Assembly: GCA_014239625.1 (NCBI GenBank)
Contig: JAAZYN010000080.1
Location: forward strand, 1 to 10,287
Reading direction: 5' to 3'
Source of the DNA: Myxococcales bacterium
Lineage (GTDB): Bacteria > Myxococcota_A > UBA9042 > PHBI01 > JAAZYN01
Length of the DNA stretch: 10,287 nucleotides
Shown here: piece after piece, positions 1-5,188 of the stretch
Numbering within the stretch: position 1 is the stretch's first letter
Layout of the letters: each line of letters opens with the position of its first letter
The notes under the pieces: model-generated
The model's input: the letters and a program-made list of their open reading frames with translations, nothing else
The model's database searches: none
Told to the model about the DNA's origin: nothing
Made by a program: the position numbers and the translations under genes

Positions 1-15
1 ATCACCTACCCCTCC
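1..15 (-). promoter_or_regulatory. Possible ribosome binding site and start of a minus-strand gene running off the left edge
   Basis: On the minus strand a GAGGAGG stretch (bases 11-17) is followed five bases later by GTG (5-3). If the base beyond the edge is G, an ATG would instead begin at base 2, with eight bases of spacing. Either arrangement is a normal Shine-Dalgarno and start geometry. It would put another leftward gene directly beyond the window, downstream of the tail-tube gene but separated from it by a terminator. No coding sequence is visible, so this is only a hint. Confidence 0.2.
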
Positions 16-347
16 TCGGTTTCGCTCGAACTCTGGTGAGAAATGCGGGCTAAGAGACAAAAAGCGCCTCGGAGGGCCCCGCGGCTCCGGGACGGGACGA
101 GCTTCATGACTCAGCCCGTCGCGTGCGCGGCGGCGCTGGGCATCTCCACGCTCAGCCGTGGACGCCGGACGCGCCGGCGGCCCCGCGAGACGTCTCCCCG
201 GGGCTCGACGAAAACCGCGGGCCGTCCCCGGTTCAGGGCGAACACGGTAGCCTCAGCGCGTCGCGCTCGGGACGCCCCAGTGGTCGTATCCGTGGTCCGG
301 TGAGGCCCCCTCAGGCACGCCAGCAGCCTGGCCGCCATCGCCCGACC
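16..347. other. Gene-free GC-rich stretch between the left edge and the tail-tube terminator
   Basis: I see no supportable gene here. The short open frames on both strands are rich in Arg, Pro and Ala, overlap one another, and carry no recognisable motif. The region holds a GC-rich dyad around 180-204: GCCCCG pairs with CGGGGC and encloses the palindrome GAGACGTCTC. A weaker 5-bp dyad, CAGGC/GCCTG, lies at 312-330. Neither is followed by a T tract, so neither looks like an intrinsic terminator. The stretch may hold the promoter of a gene to the left. Confidence 0.5.
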
Positions 348-379
348 AAAAAAAAAGGGCGACTCACAAGGAGCCGCCC
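348..379 (-). terminator. Rho-independent terminator of the tail-tube gene
   Basis: Read on the minus strand, a 9-bp stem (GGGCGGCTC pairing with GAGTCGCCC, with one G-U wobble) encloses a 5-base loop. It is followed at once by nine T residues (bases 356-348). It begins 34 bases after the TAG stop of the tail-tube gene. The wobble pairs only in the minus-strand RNA and would be an A-C mismatch on the plus strand, and the T tract also lies on the minus-strand side. The terminator therefore serves leftward transcription. It suggests that the tube gene is transcribed alone or is the last gene of its unit. Confidence 0.88.
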
Positions 380-412
380 TCTGTCAGTTCGGGACGAGCC
401 CGATGACTGAAT

Positions 413-844
413 CTAGCCGCGCTCGAGGCGCTCGATGACCATCTCGATCTCCTCGGTCAGGGCGGTGTTGCCCTTTCCGTTGAGAGCGAAGCCCTTCCAC
501 TTGGCCGGCCAGGCCTCGAAGAAGTTGTAGCGCATCATCTCGCTACCGTCGTCACCGGCGAGGATGACCGAGCCGCTCTTGCGCTCGATCTTTCCGTCCA
601 TGACGGCCTTGCGCCAGTCCCACAGCTCGGTGTTGTTGATGTATCCACGCTTGAGCGTGATGTTCGAGTACTTGGTACGACCCGGCCGCTTGCGCAGGAT
701 GATGTCGTCGCCGTCCTGGTACTCGATGATCTCGGTCTCGGAGTCGAGCCCGCTGACCTCGGCGAAGGCGCCTTGGGTCACGCCCTCGATCTCGAGCTGC
801 CAGTTGTGGTCGGTTTGGTAATCGTGTGCACGCCTGTTAGGCAT
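413..844 (-). CDS. Contractile-tail inner tube protein (phage T4 gp19 / Afp1 / Pvc1-like)
   Basis: The 143-residue product matches the phage tail tube family (T4 gp19-like, also the Afp1/Pvc1 tube subunits of extracellular contractile injection systems). These subunits stack as hexameric rings to form the inner tube that the contracting sheath drives through a target membrane. Visible family features in order: an N-terminal strand with LEIEGV and FAEVSGLDSETEIIEY (residues ~17-42), RKRPGRTKYSNITLKRGY (~51-68), ELWDWRK (~73-79), ERKSGSVIL (~87-95), and the closing NFFEAWPAKWKG and EEIEMVIERLERG. The length is normal for the family. The ATG start has GGAGG seven bases upstream. The gene has its own promoter and terminator, and no sheath, baseplate, spike or AAA ATPase gene is present in the window. 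It is thus either the edge of a cluster lying to the left or an orphan tube gene. The family call is strong; assignment to an eCIS rather than a prophage or a T6SS-like system is inference. Confidence 0.9.
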   Translation of the reverse strand: MPNRRAHDYQTDHNWQLEIEGVTQGAFAEVSGLDSETEIIEYQDGDDIILRKRPGRTKYSNITLKRGYINNTELWDWRKAVMDGKIERKSGSVILAGDDGSEMMRYNFFEAWPAKWKGFALNGKGNTALTEEIEMVIERLERG

Positions 845-851
845 TTCGCGT

Positions 852-878
852 CCTCCAAAAAAAGGTAATAGAAAAAAA
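852..878 (-). promoter_or_regulatory. Strong Shine-Dalgarno site and U-rich leader of the tail-tube gene
   Basis: On the minus strand GGAGGA (856-851) lies seven bases before the ATG, a near-ideal ribosome binding site that fixes the start. Just upstream are two separate runs of seven T (863-857 and 878-872), 15 bases apart, each preceded by CC. In the RNA this gives an unstructured U-rich leader immediately before the ribosome site. Such leaders favour ribosome S1 contact and are common in front of highly expressed genes. The expression level is inference. Confidence 0.7.
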
Positions 879-1005
879 GGCTAAATACTGGCCCGCTGCT
901 GCGCCCTTCTCGCGAAGAATCCAGCGACGAGCATCTGGTGACTTGCGGGGATGAGGTGGCCATCCAAATGTGCGGGGCCTCCACCACACCTCGAGGCTCT
1001 GAGAT

Positions 1006-1021
1006 AGCATTTTTCGTGCCA
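1006..1021 (-). promoter_or_regulatory. Sigma-54 (RpoN) -24/-12 promoter for the tail-tube gene
   Basis: The minus strand reads TGGCACGAAAAATGCT. The family consensus is TGGCACG, four bases, then TTGCW. The -24 block is perfect, the GG and GC dinucleotides have the required spacing, and only the first T of the -12 block differs (ATGCT instead of TTGCW). It points at the tail-tube gene. The predicted start point is near base 995, giving a 5' leader of about 150 bases with the U-rich tract and the strong ribosome site. Sigma-54 promoters need an ATP-dependent enhancer-binding activator, usually bound 80-250 bp upstream, and no activator gene is in the window. Confidence 0.78.
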
Positions 1022-1063
1022 CTGGTTCAACGCCACGACGCCAAAAACTTAGACGCTTGAAAA

Positions 1064-1076
1064 TATTCACTTTTTA
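1064..1076 (+). promoter_or_regulatory. Weak candidate IHF-like site upstream of the sigma-54 promoter
   Basis: The sequence TATTCACTTTTTA matches the IHF consensus WATCAANNNNTTR except at two core positions. It sits about 45-55 bp upstream of the -24 element, between the promoter and the hexamer cluster, which is where a DNA-bending site is usually found in sigma-54 systems. The surrounding AT-rich block could equally be intrinsically bent DNA. This rests on position and a loose match only. Confidence 0.2.
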
Positions 1077-1129
1077 CTCTGCGGCCGGGCGGCCGGGCGA
1101 AAACAGACGGTGACAGGCAACGCTCCAGT

Positions 1130-1277
1130 TTGGGGAAAATAGACCCCAGCAGGCCCCAGAAGATCTGCGATCATGAACGCACACACGCGTAATTAATAGG
1201 CAATAGCGAACTGGGGACAAAAGTCCTCTCCAGGGAACACTAGACCTCACCTGAGCTGGGGTCACAGGTACCCAGCT
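1130..1277. repeat. Cluster of CTGGGG/CCCCAG hexamers and dyads, candidate enhancer
   Basis: The hexamer CTGGGG or its complement occurs four times: CCCCAG at 1144-1149 and 1154-1159 (exactly 10 bp apart, one helical turn), and CTGGGG at 1211-1216 and 1256-1261. Partial copies add two dyads: TGGGG-N8-CCCCA at 1131-1148 and AGCTGGG-N10-CCCAGCT at 1254-1277. All copies lie roughly 110-255 bp upstream of the sigma-54 -24 element, the usual range for enhancer-binding proteins. The 1254-1277 dyad is also 55 bp upstream of the rightward start codon and could form a hairpin in that gene's leader. A role as a regulator site is inference. Confidence 0.4.
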
Positions 1278-1331
1278 GACCCGAGAGGTGGCCTGTTGGC
1301 GGCGAACACACGACTGCGGTAAGACAGCGGC

Positions 1332-2930
1332 ATGGGAAAGGCTTCGAATCTGCTCGCCGGGTCGCTTCTGGTCGCGACGCTCCTCACATCCAGCCTGCGG
1401 GCGAGCGATGATGAGCGGGGATACGGCGATGCGGACGTGGCCGACGAACACGTCGTGTGGGCTGGCGAGGCGACCGCGCCGAAGGCCCCATTGACGACCG
1501 CGCTTGGGGACACGCTGTTGGTCCCTCGGCTGACGCTCAAGGGACATGTGCACCAAACGACAGGCTTCCCGGTGGATCGCGACCTCACCCCATACGCAGG
1601 ACTGAGCACCGCCGATCTGACGATTCGCCCGTCGCTGATGTGGACGAGCTTGCGCGCGAGCTACCCGGTGATCTTCAAGGTCGACCTGGAGGCCGACCTT
1701 CACATCGAGAAAGCGCCACCTTCACCCATCGAGGGCGACGGCACGCCTGGTGGATCGGCACGCAGCGGGTTCGAACCCCGTAAGGCATCTGTTGCCCTGT
1801 CCTACAAAGGGATCTTCAGCCTCAGCGGCGGCTTTGGCACGAGCCAGTGGGGAATGGGCCTCCTCGCCAACGATGGTACCAGCGACTATCACGCCGGTAA
1901 CGCCAGCTTCGTCACGCCCCACGGCGGCGACGTGGTGATTCGCACGGCGCTGGCCCTGGGCCCCTTCTCAGACGCCTTCAACTTCCGATTTTCTGCCGCC
2001 TATGACGTGCTCTGGCGCGACGACACTCTGCTCGACGGAGACGAGGGGTTTCAGGCGGGCGCGGCGGTGACTCTGGAGCCATCGCCATCCAGCAAGTTCG
2101 GCGTGTACGTCGTCCGCCGCCACGTCGAAGCGACCGAGGCGATCCCCGGCGCCGACGGCCGCCCAAAAGCCACCGACGTCTGGGTCGTCGACCTCGCGGG
2201 CTTCGCGTCGACAGGCCTAGGTGGACACTGGACGCTCGAGTTCGAGGGCGAGATCGCGATCATCTTTGGAGAGACGCAGCTTGCCCCCACGACCGACTTC
2301 CCCGTCCACGGCGTCCTCCAGCTCGGGGCAGCAGCGCGCCTGACCATCAACGCACCGGACTGGGGCTTCATCGTCGATGCCGCGTACGCGTCGGGCGACC
2401 GAAACTTTGACGACGGCGTCCAAAACGGCTTCAAAGCCGACACGAACTATCAGCTCGGTTTTATCTTCTACCAGAGCGTGATGGCCGCGATCACAGCGCG
2501 CGCGTCGCACACTGCCGCGGATCCGGAGCTGGTCGGCTACCCGAATCAGGATCTGGATCGGATCGCGACGCGCGGTGGGCTGTCAAACACGATCGCGCTG
2601 TATCCCCGAGCCTGGTGGCGCCCGGCCCACGGCTTTGACCTGTTCTTTGGCACGCTCATCGCGCTGTCCAATGTAGAGATGGCCGATCCCTCGAGCTCGC
2701 GACTCGCGGGCGGACAGGCTACCAATGCGTTCCAGGGCCGCCCGGGGGGCTATCAGGGGACCGAGATCAACATGGGCCTTCGTTACTCCGCGCTGCTCTT
2801 TGGGTCCGAGGTCCTCTTCGGCCTGGACGCGGGGGTCTTCATCCCGGGTGATGCGCTCGACGACGACGCTGGAGACACGGTCATCGACCCGGTCTACGCC
2901 ACACGTTTCACGCTACGCTACCGCCTCTGA
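1332..2930 (+). CDS. Exported outer-membrane beta-barrel-like protein, myxobacterial type
   Basis: The 532-residue product has a clear Sec signal peptide: a Lys at position 3, a hydrophobic core at residues 7-22, and a likely cleavage after LRA (residue 24). The mature part is dominated by alternating beta-strand patterns such as ASVALSYKGIFSLSGGFG, TLEFEGEIAIIFG and ATRFTLRYRL at the C-terminus, as expected of an outer-membrane barrel. The motif SQWGMGLLANDG (171-182) and the following region resemble a myxobacterium-restricted family that I remember as TIGR04551; this link is from memory. No enzyme or transport signature is visible. The ATG was chosen because the signal peptide begins there, though the ribosome site is weak (a purine-rich GGTAAGA about ten bases upstream). 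The gene is alone on its strand and converges on the ATL gene with 20 bp between stops. A role as a porin or structural barrel is inference. Confidence 0.75.
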   Translation: MGKASNLLAGSLLVATLLTSSLRASDDERGYGDADVADEHVVWAGEATAPKAPLTTALGDTLLVPRLTLKGHVHQTTGFPVDRDLTPYAGLSTADLTIRPSLMWTSLRASYPVIFKVDLEADLHIEKAPPSPIEGDGTPGGSARSGFEPRKASVALSYKGIFSLSGGFGTSQWGMGLLANDGTSDYHAGNASFVTPHGGDVVIRTALALGPFSDAFNFRFSAAYDVLWRDDTLLDGDEGFQAGAAVTLEPSPSSKFGVYVVRRHVEATEAIPGADGRPKATDVWVVDLAGFASTGLGGHWTLEFEGEIAIIFGETQLAPTTDFPVHGVLQLGAAARLTINAPDWGFIVDAAYASGDRNFDDGVQNGFKADTNYQLGFIFYQSVMAAITARASHTAADPELVGYPNQDLDRIATRGGLSNTIALYPRAWWRPAHGFDLFFGTLIALSNVEMADPSSSRLAGGQATNAFQGRPGGYQGTEINMGLRYSALLFGSEVLFGLDAGVFIPGDALDDDAGDTVIDPVYATRFTLRYRL

Positions 2931-2945
2931 GCGGAGCCGAGAGGC
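2923..2945. terminator. Small GC-rich hairpin between the convergent barrel and ATL genes
   Basis: GCCTCT (2923-2928) pairs with AGAGGC (2940-2945) around an 11-base loop, spanning the TGA stop of the barrel gene and most of the 20-bp gap to the ATL stop. There is no T tract on either side, so it is not a classical intrinsic terminator. Being symmetric it could slow polymerase from both directions. Low confidence. Confidence 0.25.
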
Positions 2946-2950
2946 AGCCG

Positions 2951-3334
2951 TCACGGCGGCGGGACGACACAGCCGGCGCCGTCCCACCGGTGACGCTTCA
3001 GGTCGATGGCGCCGCTGTGATTCGCTACGACCCCATCTCGCGCCAACAGCTCATACTGTCGGCTGGCCCTCAGGGTCTGCCCGCGGTGGCTGATTCGCCC
3101 TCGAGCGTTTATGACGCGATGCCACGGGACCGGCTCCCCAGCGCTGTCGGCTCCATCGCGTAACGCCGCGAGCGCCCAGCCTACATGCCGCGCCACCCGT
3201 GGACTCCCGAGCAAGGTAGCCACGTCCCCATAGGTGGTCACCCAGCCCCCCGGGACCTGGCGCACGACGGCGTAAACCCTTGCGTAAAAGCCAGGCCCGA
3301 TGATCCGGGGTTCTAGCGGGTCGCCCCCATGCAA
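2951..3334 (-). CDS. Alkyltransferase-like (ATL) protein, MGMT-related DNA lesion binder
   Basis: The product is the DNA-binding domain of O6-alkylguanine-DNA methyltransferase with the active-site Cys replaced: the signature reads PWHRV (residues 70-74) instead of PCHRV. This is the hallmark of ATL proteins (S. pombe Atl1, E. coli YbaZ). They cannot repair O6-alkylguanine but bind and flip it, and hand the lesion to nucleotide excision repair. Other family features are present: VTTYGDVA with the base-flipping Tyr (Y35), the arginine-finger helix RHVGWAL (R49), and the closing LLARDGV and DLKRHRWDG. The open frame extends upstream to an ATG at 3412 inside the TPR gene, but homology begins only near FYARVYAVV. 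I prefer the TTG at 3334: AGGAG lies ten bases before it, it begins 7 bases after the TPR stop, and the resulting 127 residues fit the family. The family call is strong, the start is moderate. It is probably co-transcribed with the TPR gene. Confidence 0.85.
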   Translation of the reverse strand: MHGGDPLEPRIIGPGFYARVYAVVRQVPGGWVTTYGDVATLLGSPRVARHVGWALAALRDGADSAGEPVPWHRVINARGRISHRGQTLRASRQYELLARDGVVANHSGAIDLKRHRWDGAGCVVPPP

Positions 3335-3341
3335 CGGCGCA

Positions 3342-5132
3342 CTACTCCTGAGGCCGCGCGATAATCTGGTCGAGCCACCCTTCGACCTCGTTCTCGATGT
3401 TCCGAGCCTCAAACGCGTCGACCATCTCGCGGGCAGCGTGCAGCACCGGCGTTATCGCGGAGGCGTTGGGTGAGCTGAGGCGACGAAAGAGCTCTTGGGC
3501 GATGGTCAGCGAGCGCACCGCCTCCTTGAAGACGAAGCGCTCTTTTTGCACCAGGCCTATCTGCGCGTGTGTTGCGGCGAGGCCCGGAAGATCTCGCGTG
3601 TGGATCTCCAGCTCCAACGCTCTCTTGTACGCCTCGAGCGCGTCGTCGAGCTGCAGGTCCTGCAGCCGCAGGTTGCCCAGCTCGTGATAGCCCGACGCGA
3701 TGCCGTGGGCGTCCTCCAGCTCCTCTTTGAGGGCCAGGCTCTCCGCGAGCAACCGCGCGGCCTGAGTCAGATCGCCGGTGAGCCGCGCTATCCGAGCCAA
3801 GTGGTTCAAGCTCCGAGAATACGCCCGTCGGTCCTCGTTGCGCTCCTCGAGGTCTGCCGCCTTCTCGAACTGGTCGGCGGCAGCAGAGAACTGCAACGCG
3901 GCCTCCGAGATGATCCCCATCCGTCGGTATCCGTGAGCCATGCGGAGGTGGTCTTGAACCCCGCGATCCCGCTCGAGCGCCCTGCCAAAGGCCTCGAGCG
4001 CACCCTCTCCGTCACCGTGCAGAAAGCGCATATAGCCGATGAAGCCGGCGCAGTCCGAGTAGCCCGCCTGATCCTCGATCTGGTCGTACACGTCGAGCGC
4101 GGCCTTGTACCAATCATAGGCGACGCGGTGATCCACGCGAATCTCAGCGGCCCGACCGAGCAGGACGTAACACTCGGCGCACGCCAGCGCGTTGCCTTGC
4201 TCACGAAACCTCTTGGCGGCTTTCGCCAACTGCCTGCGGGCGACCTCGGTCTCGCCCTTCTCGAGCATGTCCCGCGCAGCGTCGATGATCTCCGCCAGCT
4301 CCGGCTCGCCGGGAGCCAAATCTCGCCCCCAGCGACGACCCGCCGGGGCCGATGAGTCTCGGAAGTAATCAGGGACCCCGTCCTCATCACGCGCAAACGG
4401 AGAGCCCGCCCAGGGGGTGTTTTCCGGGCTCTGAAGCATCCCGTTGGCGTCGATCCCACGGATCCCGGACGCGAACGTGCTCGCCAACTGGCTCGCCGCA
4501 CGCCCAGCCATGGGCCCCGCGGCCACGCCGTCCATCCCGCCAGCAGCTGGATTCGCCACGCCGCCTCGGGCCTTCTGCGCCAGACCCGCCGACTGGCGTC
4601 CCGCAACAGCTCCCCGCCCCTCTTTACGCAAACCGTCCTGAAGCACCGCCGGCGAGTAACGATTGCCGGCCGACGCCTGCCCAGGCCACGCCAGCATCGC
4701 GTCGCGCAGCGCCCAAAAGCCTGCGACCGAGCGAGATATGGGCTTCATCTCGTCAATGGTCAACAGCAACACGGCCAAGGTCGGCTTTGCCTGGTATTGC
4801 TCGAGCCGCGCCGACAACAGGTCTAGAAACTCCGGCTCGAGTTGGCCGTCCAGACCACGGGGCATGCCATACGCCAGAAAAGCAGGCCCGGTCGGTGCTC
4901 CAGCGTGGAGCAGGAATCCGACGAGATCCGGCGGATCCAGATCGGACACCGAGAGTGAGCGCCACCCGAACGGCGCGCGACACTGCCGCAGAGTCTCACG
5001 GGCGGCGTCGACGACCGCGGTCGAAGCGCAGCGGACGATGACCAGACCACGCCGGCCTTCGGCGAAGGCCTCGTTGAGTTTGCTGGCGACCTGGTGCACA
5101 GCGGTGGCGACCGCGTCAGCCGATGGGCTCAT
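3342..5132 (-). CDS. TPR protein with an N-terminal degenerate NTPase-like domain
   Basis: The 596-residue soluble protein has three parts. Residues ~10-155 form an alpha/beta domain with predicted strands RRGLVIVRC (27-35), GPAFLAYGM (82-90) and TLAVLLLTIDE (118-128), then SVAGFWALRDAML (135-147). This order, with a FW-x-x-R motif after a strand, recalls the N-terminal domain of bacterial TPR proteins related to STAND/NACHT ATPases; here no Walker A (GxxxxGK) is present, so ATP hydrolysis is unlikely. Residues ~165-230 are a Gly/Ala-rich linker. Residues ~275-585 are tandem TPRs with ~40-residue spacing, for example LGRAAEIRVDHRVAYDWYKA and LGNLRLQDLQLDDALEAYKR, a protein-docking scaffold. 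There is no signal peptide or membrane segment, so it is probably cytoplasmic. The ribosome site is poor. The ATL gene follows by 7 bases and a second TPR gene is divergent. The TPR call is firm, the NTPase relationship is inference, and the function is unknown. Confidence 0.85.
   Translation of the reverse strand: MSPSADAVATAVHQVASKLNEAFAEGRRGLVIVRCASTAVVDAARETLRQCRAPFGWRSLSVSDLDPPDLVGFLLHAGAPTGPAFLAYGMPRGLDGQLEPEFLDLLSARLEQYQAKPTLAVLLLTIDEMKPISRSVAGFWALRDAMLAWPGQASAGNRYSPAVLQDGLRKEGRGAVAGRQSAGLAQKARGGVANPAAGGMDGVAAGPMAGRAASQLASTFASGIRGIDANGMLQSPENTPWAGSPFARDEDGVPDYFRDSSAPAGRRWGRDLAPGEPELAEIIDAARDMLEKGETEVARRQLAKAAKRFREQGNALACAECYVLLGRAAEIRVDHRVAYDWYKAALDVYDQIEDQAGYSDCAGFIGYMRFLHGDGEGALEAFGRALERDRGVQDHLRMAHGYRRMGIISEAALQFSAAADQFEKAADLEERNEDRRAYSRSLNHLARIARLTGDLTQAARLLAESLALKEELEDAHGIASGYHELGNLRLQDLQLDDALEAYKRALELEIHTRDLPGLAATHAQIGLVQKERFVFKEAVRSLTIAQELFRRLSSPNASAITPVLHAAREMVDAFEARNIENEVEGWLDQIIARPQE
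3345..3349 (-). promoter_or_regulatory. Ribosome binding site supporting a TTG start for the ATL gene
   Basis: AGGAG on the minus strand overlaps the last sense codons of the TPR gene and ends ten bases before a TTG at 3334. It is the only good Shine-Dalgarno match near the point where ATL homology begins. It favours a short ATL protein over the longer form starting inside the TPR gene, and suggests translational coupling. Confidence 0.5.
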
Positions 5133-5188
5133 GGGCTAGCTACCCCCGCGTGTTGTCTTCATCATCCTCTTGATAAGCTCTCCGCGGT
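5133..5188. promoter_or_regulatory. 56-bp divergent promoter region between the two TPR genes
   Basis: Only 56 bases separate the start codons of the leftward TPR gene and the rightward TPR lipoprotein gene. Any promoters must therefore overlap here or lie inside the opposing genes. Neither start has a good Shine-Dalgarno site: GGGGG is the best on the minus strand, and nothing clear precedes the plus-strand ATG. A TTGTCT (5153-5158) and a GATAAG (5172-5177) on the plus strand are only 13 bp apart, too close for a sigma-70 promoter. I make no promoter call, but shared control of the two genes is plausible. Confidence 0.4.

Larger units (their letters stand above)
845..1331. other. Regulatory intergenic region between the divergent tail-tube and outer-membrane genes
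   Basis: These 487 bp separate two divergent genes and contain no convincing coding sequence. Open frames on the minus strand here lack family motifs and run through the promoter. The left part is AT-richer than the surroundings and carries the U-rich leader, the sigma-54 promoter and an AT-rich block at 1050-1078. The right part has repeated CTGGGG/CCCCAG hexamers, an 8-bp tandem repeat CGGCCGGG (1082-1097) and small dyads at 1213-1228 and 1254-1277. I could not identify a convincing sigma-70 promoter for the rightward gene at 1332. Confidence 0.6.

Noticed and set aside
43..410. Three small open frames at the left end
   Set aside because: They overlap each other on both strands, are Arg/Pro/Ala-rich, have no convincing ribosome sites, and one runs through the terminator.
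837..1070. 77-residue minus-strand open frame upstream of the tube gene
   Set aside because: It spans the sigma-54 promoter and the U-rich leader, shows no domain, has no good ribosome site, and its end overlaps the tube gene start.
1074..1703. 209-residue minus-strand open frame across the intergenic region and barrel gene start
   Set aside because: It runs antisense through the signal-peptide coding region of the barrel gene and has an Arg-rich shadow composition without motifs.
1766..1783. GGGTTCGAACCCC, which looks like a tRNA T-arm
   Set aside because: It lies inside the barrel gene (encoding SGFEPRK). No matching acceptor 5' strand, D-arm or anticodon arm is found in the 70 bases before it.
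2648..2663. Second sigma-54-like match TGGCACG-CTCA-TCGCG on the plus strand
   Set aside because: It is inside the barrel coding region, the -12 block is poor, and no gene start follows it on that strand.
3495..5041. Long open frames antisense to the TPR gene (286 and 229 residues)
   Set aside because: They are antisense shadows produced by the high GC content. They have low-complexity Arg/Pro composition, no ribosome sites and no motifs, while the opposite strand encodes clear TPRs.
5153..5177. TTGTCT and GATAAG as a sigma-70 promoter for the TPR lipoprotein gene
   Set aside because: The spacing is 13 bp instead of about 17, and the -10 match is weak.
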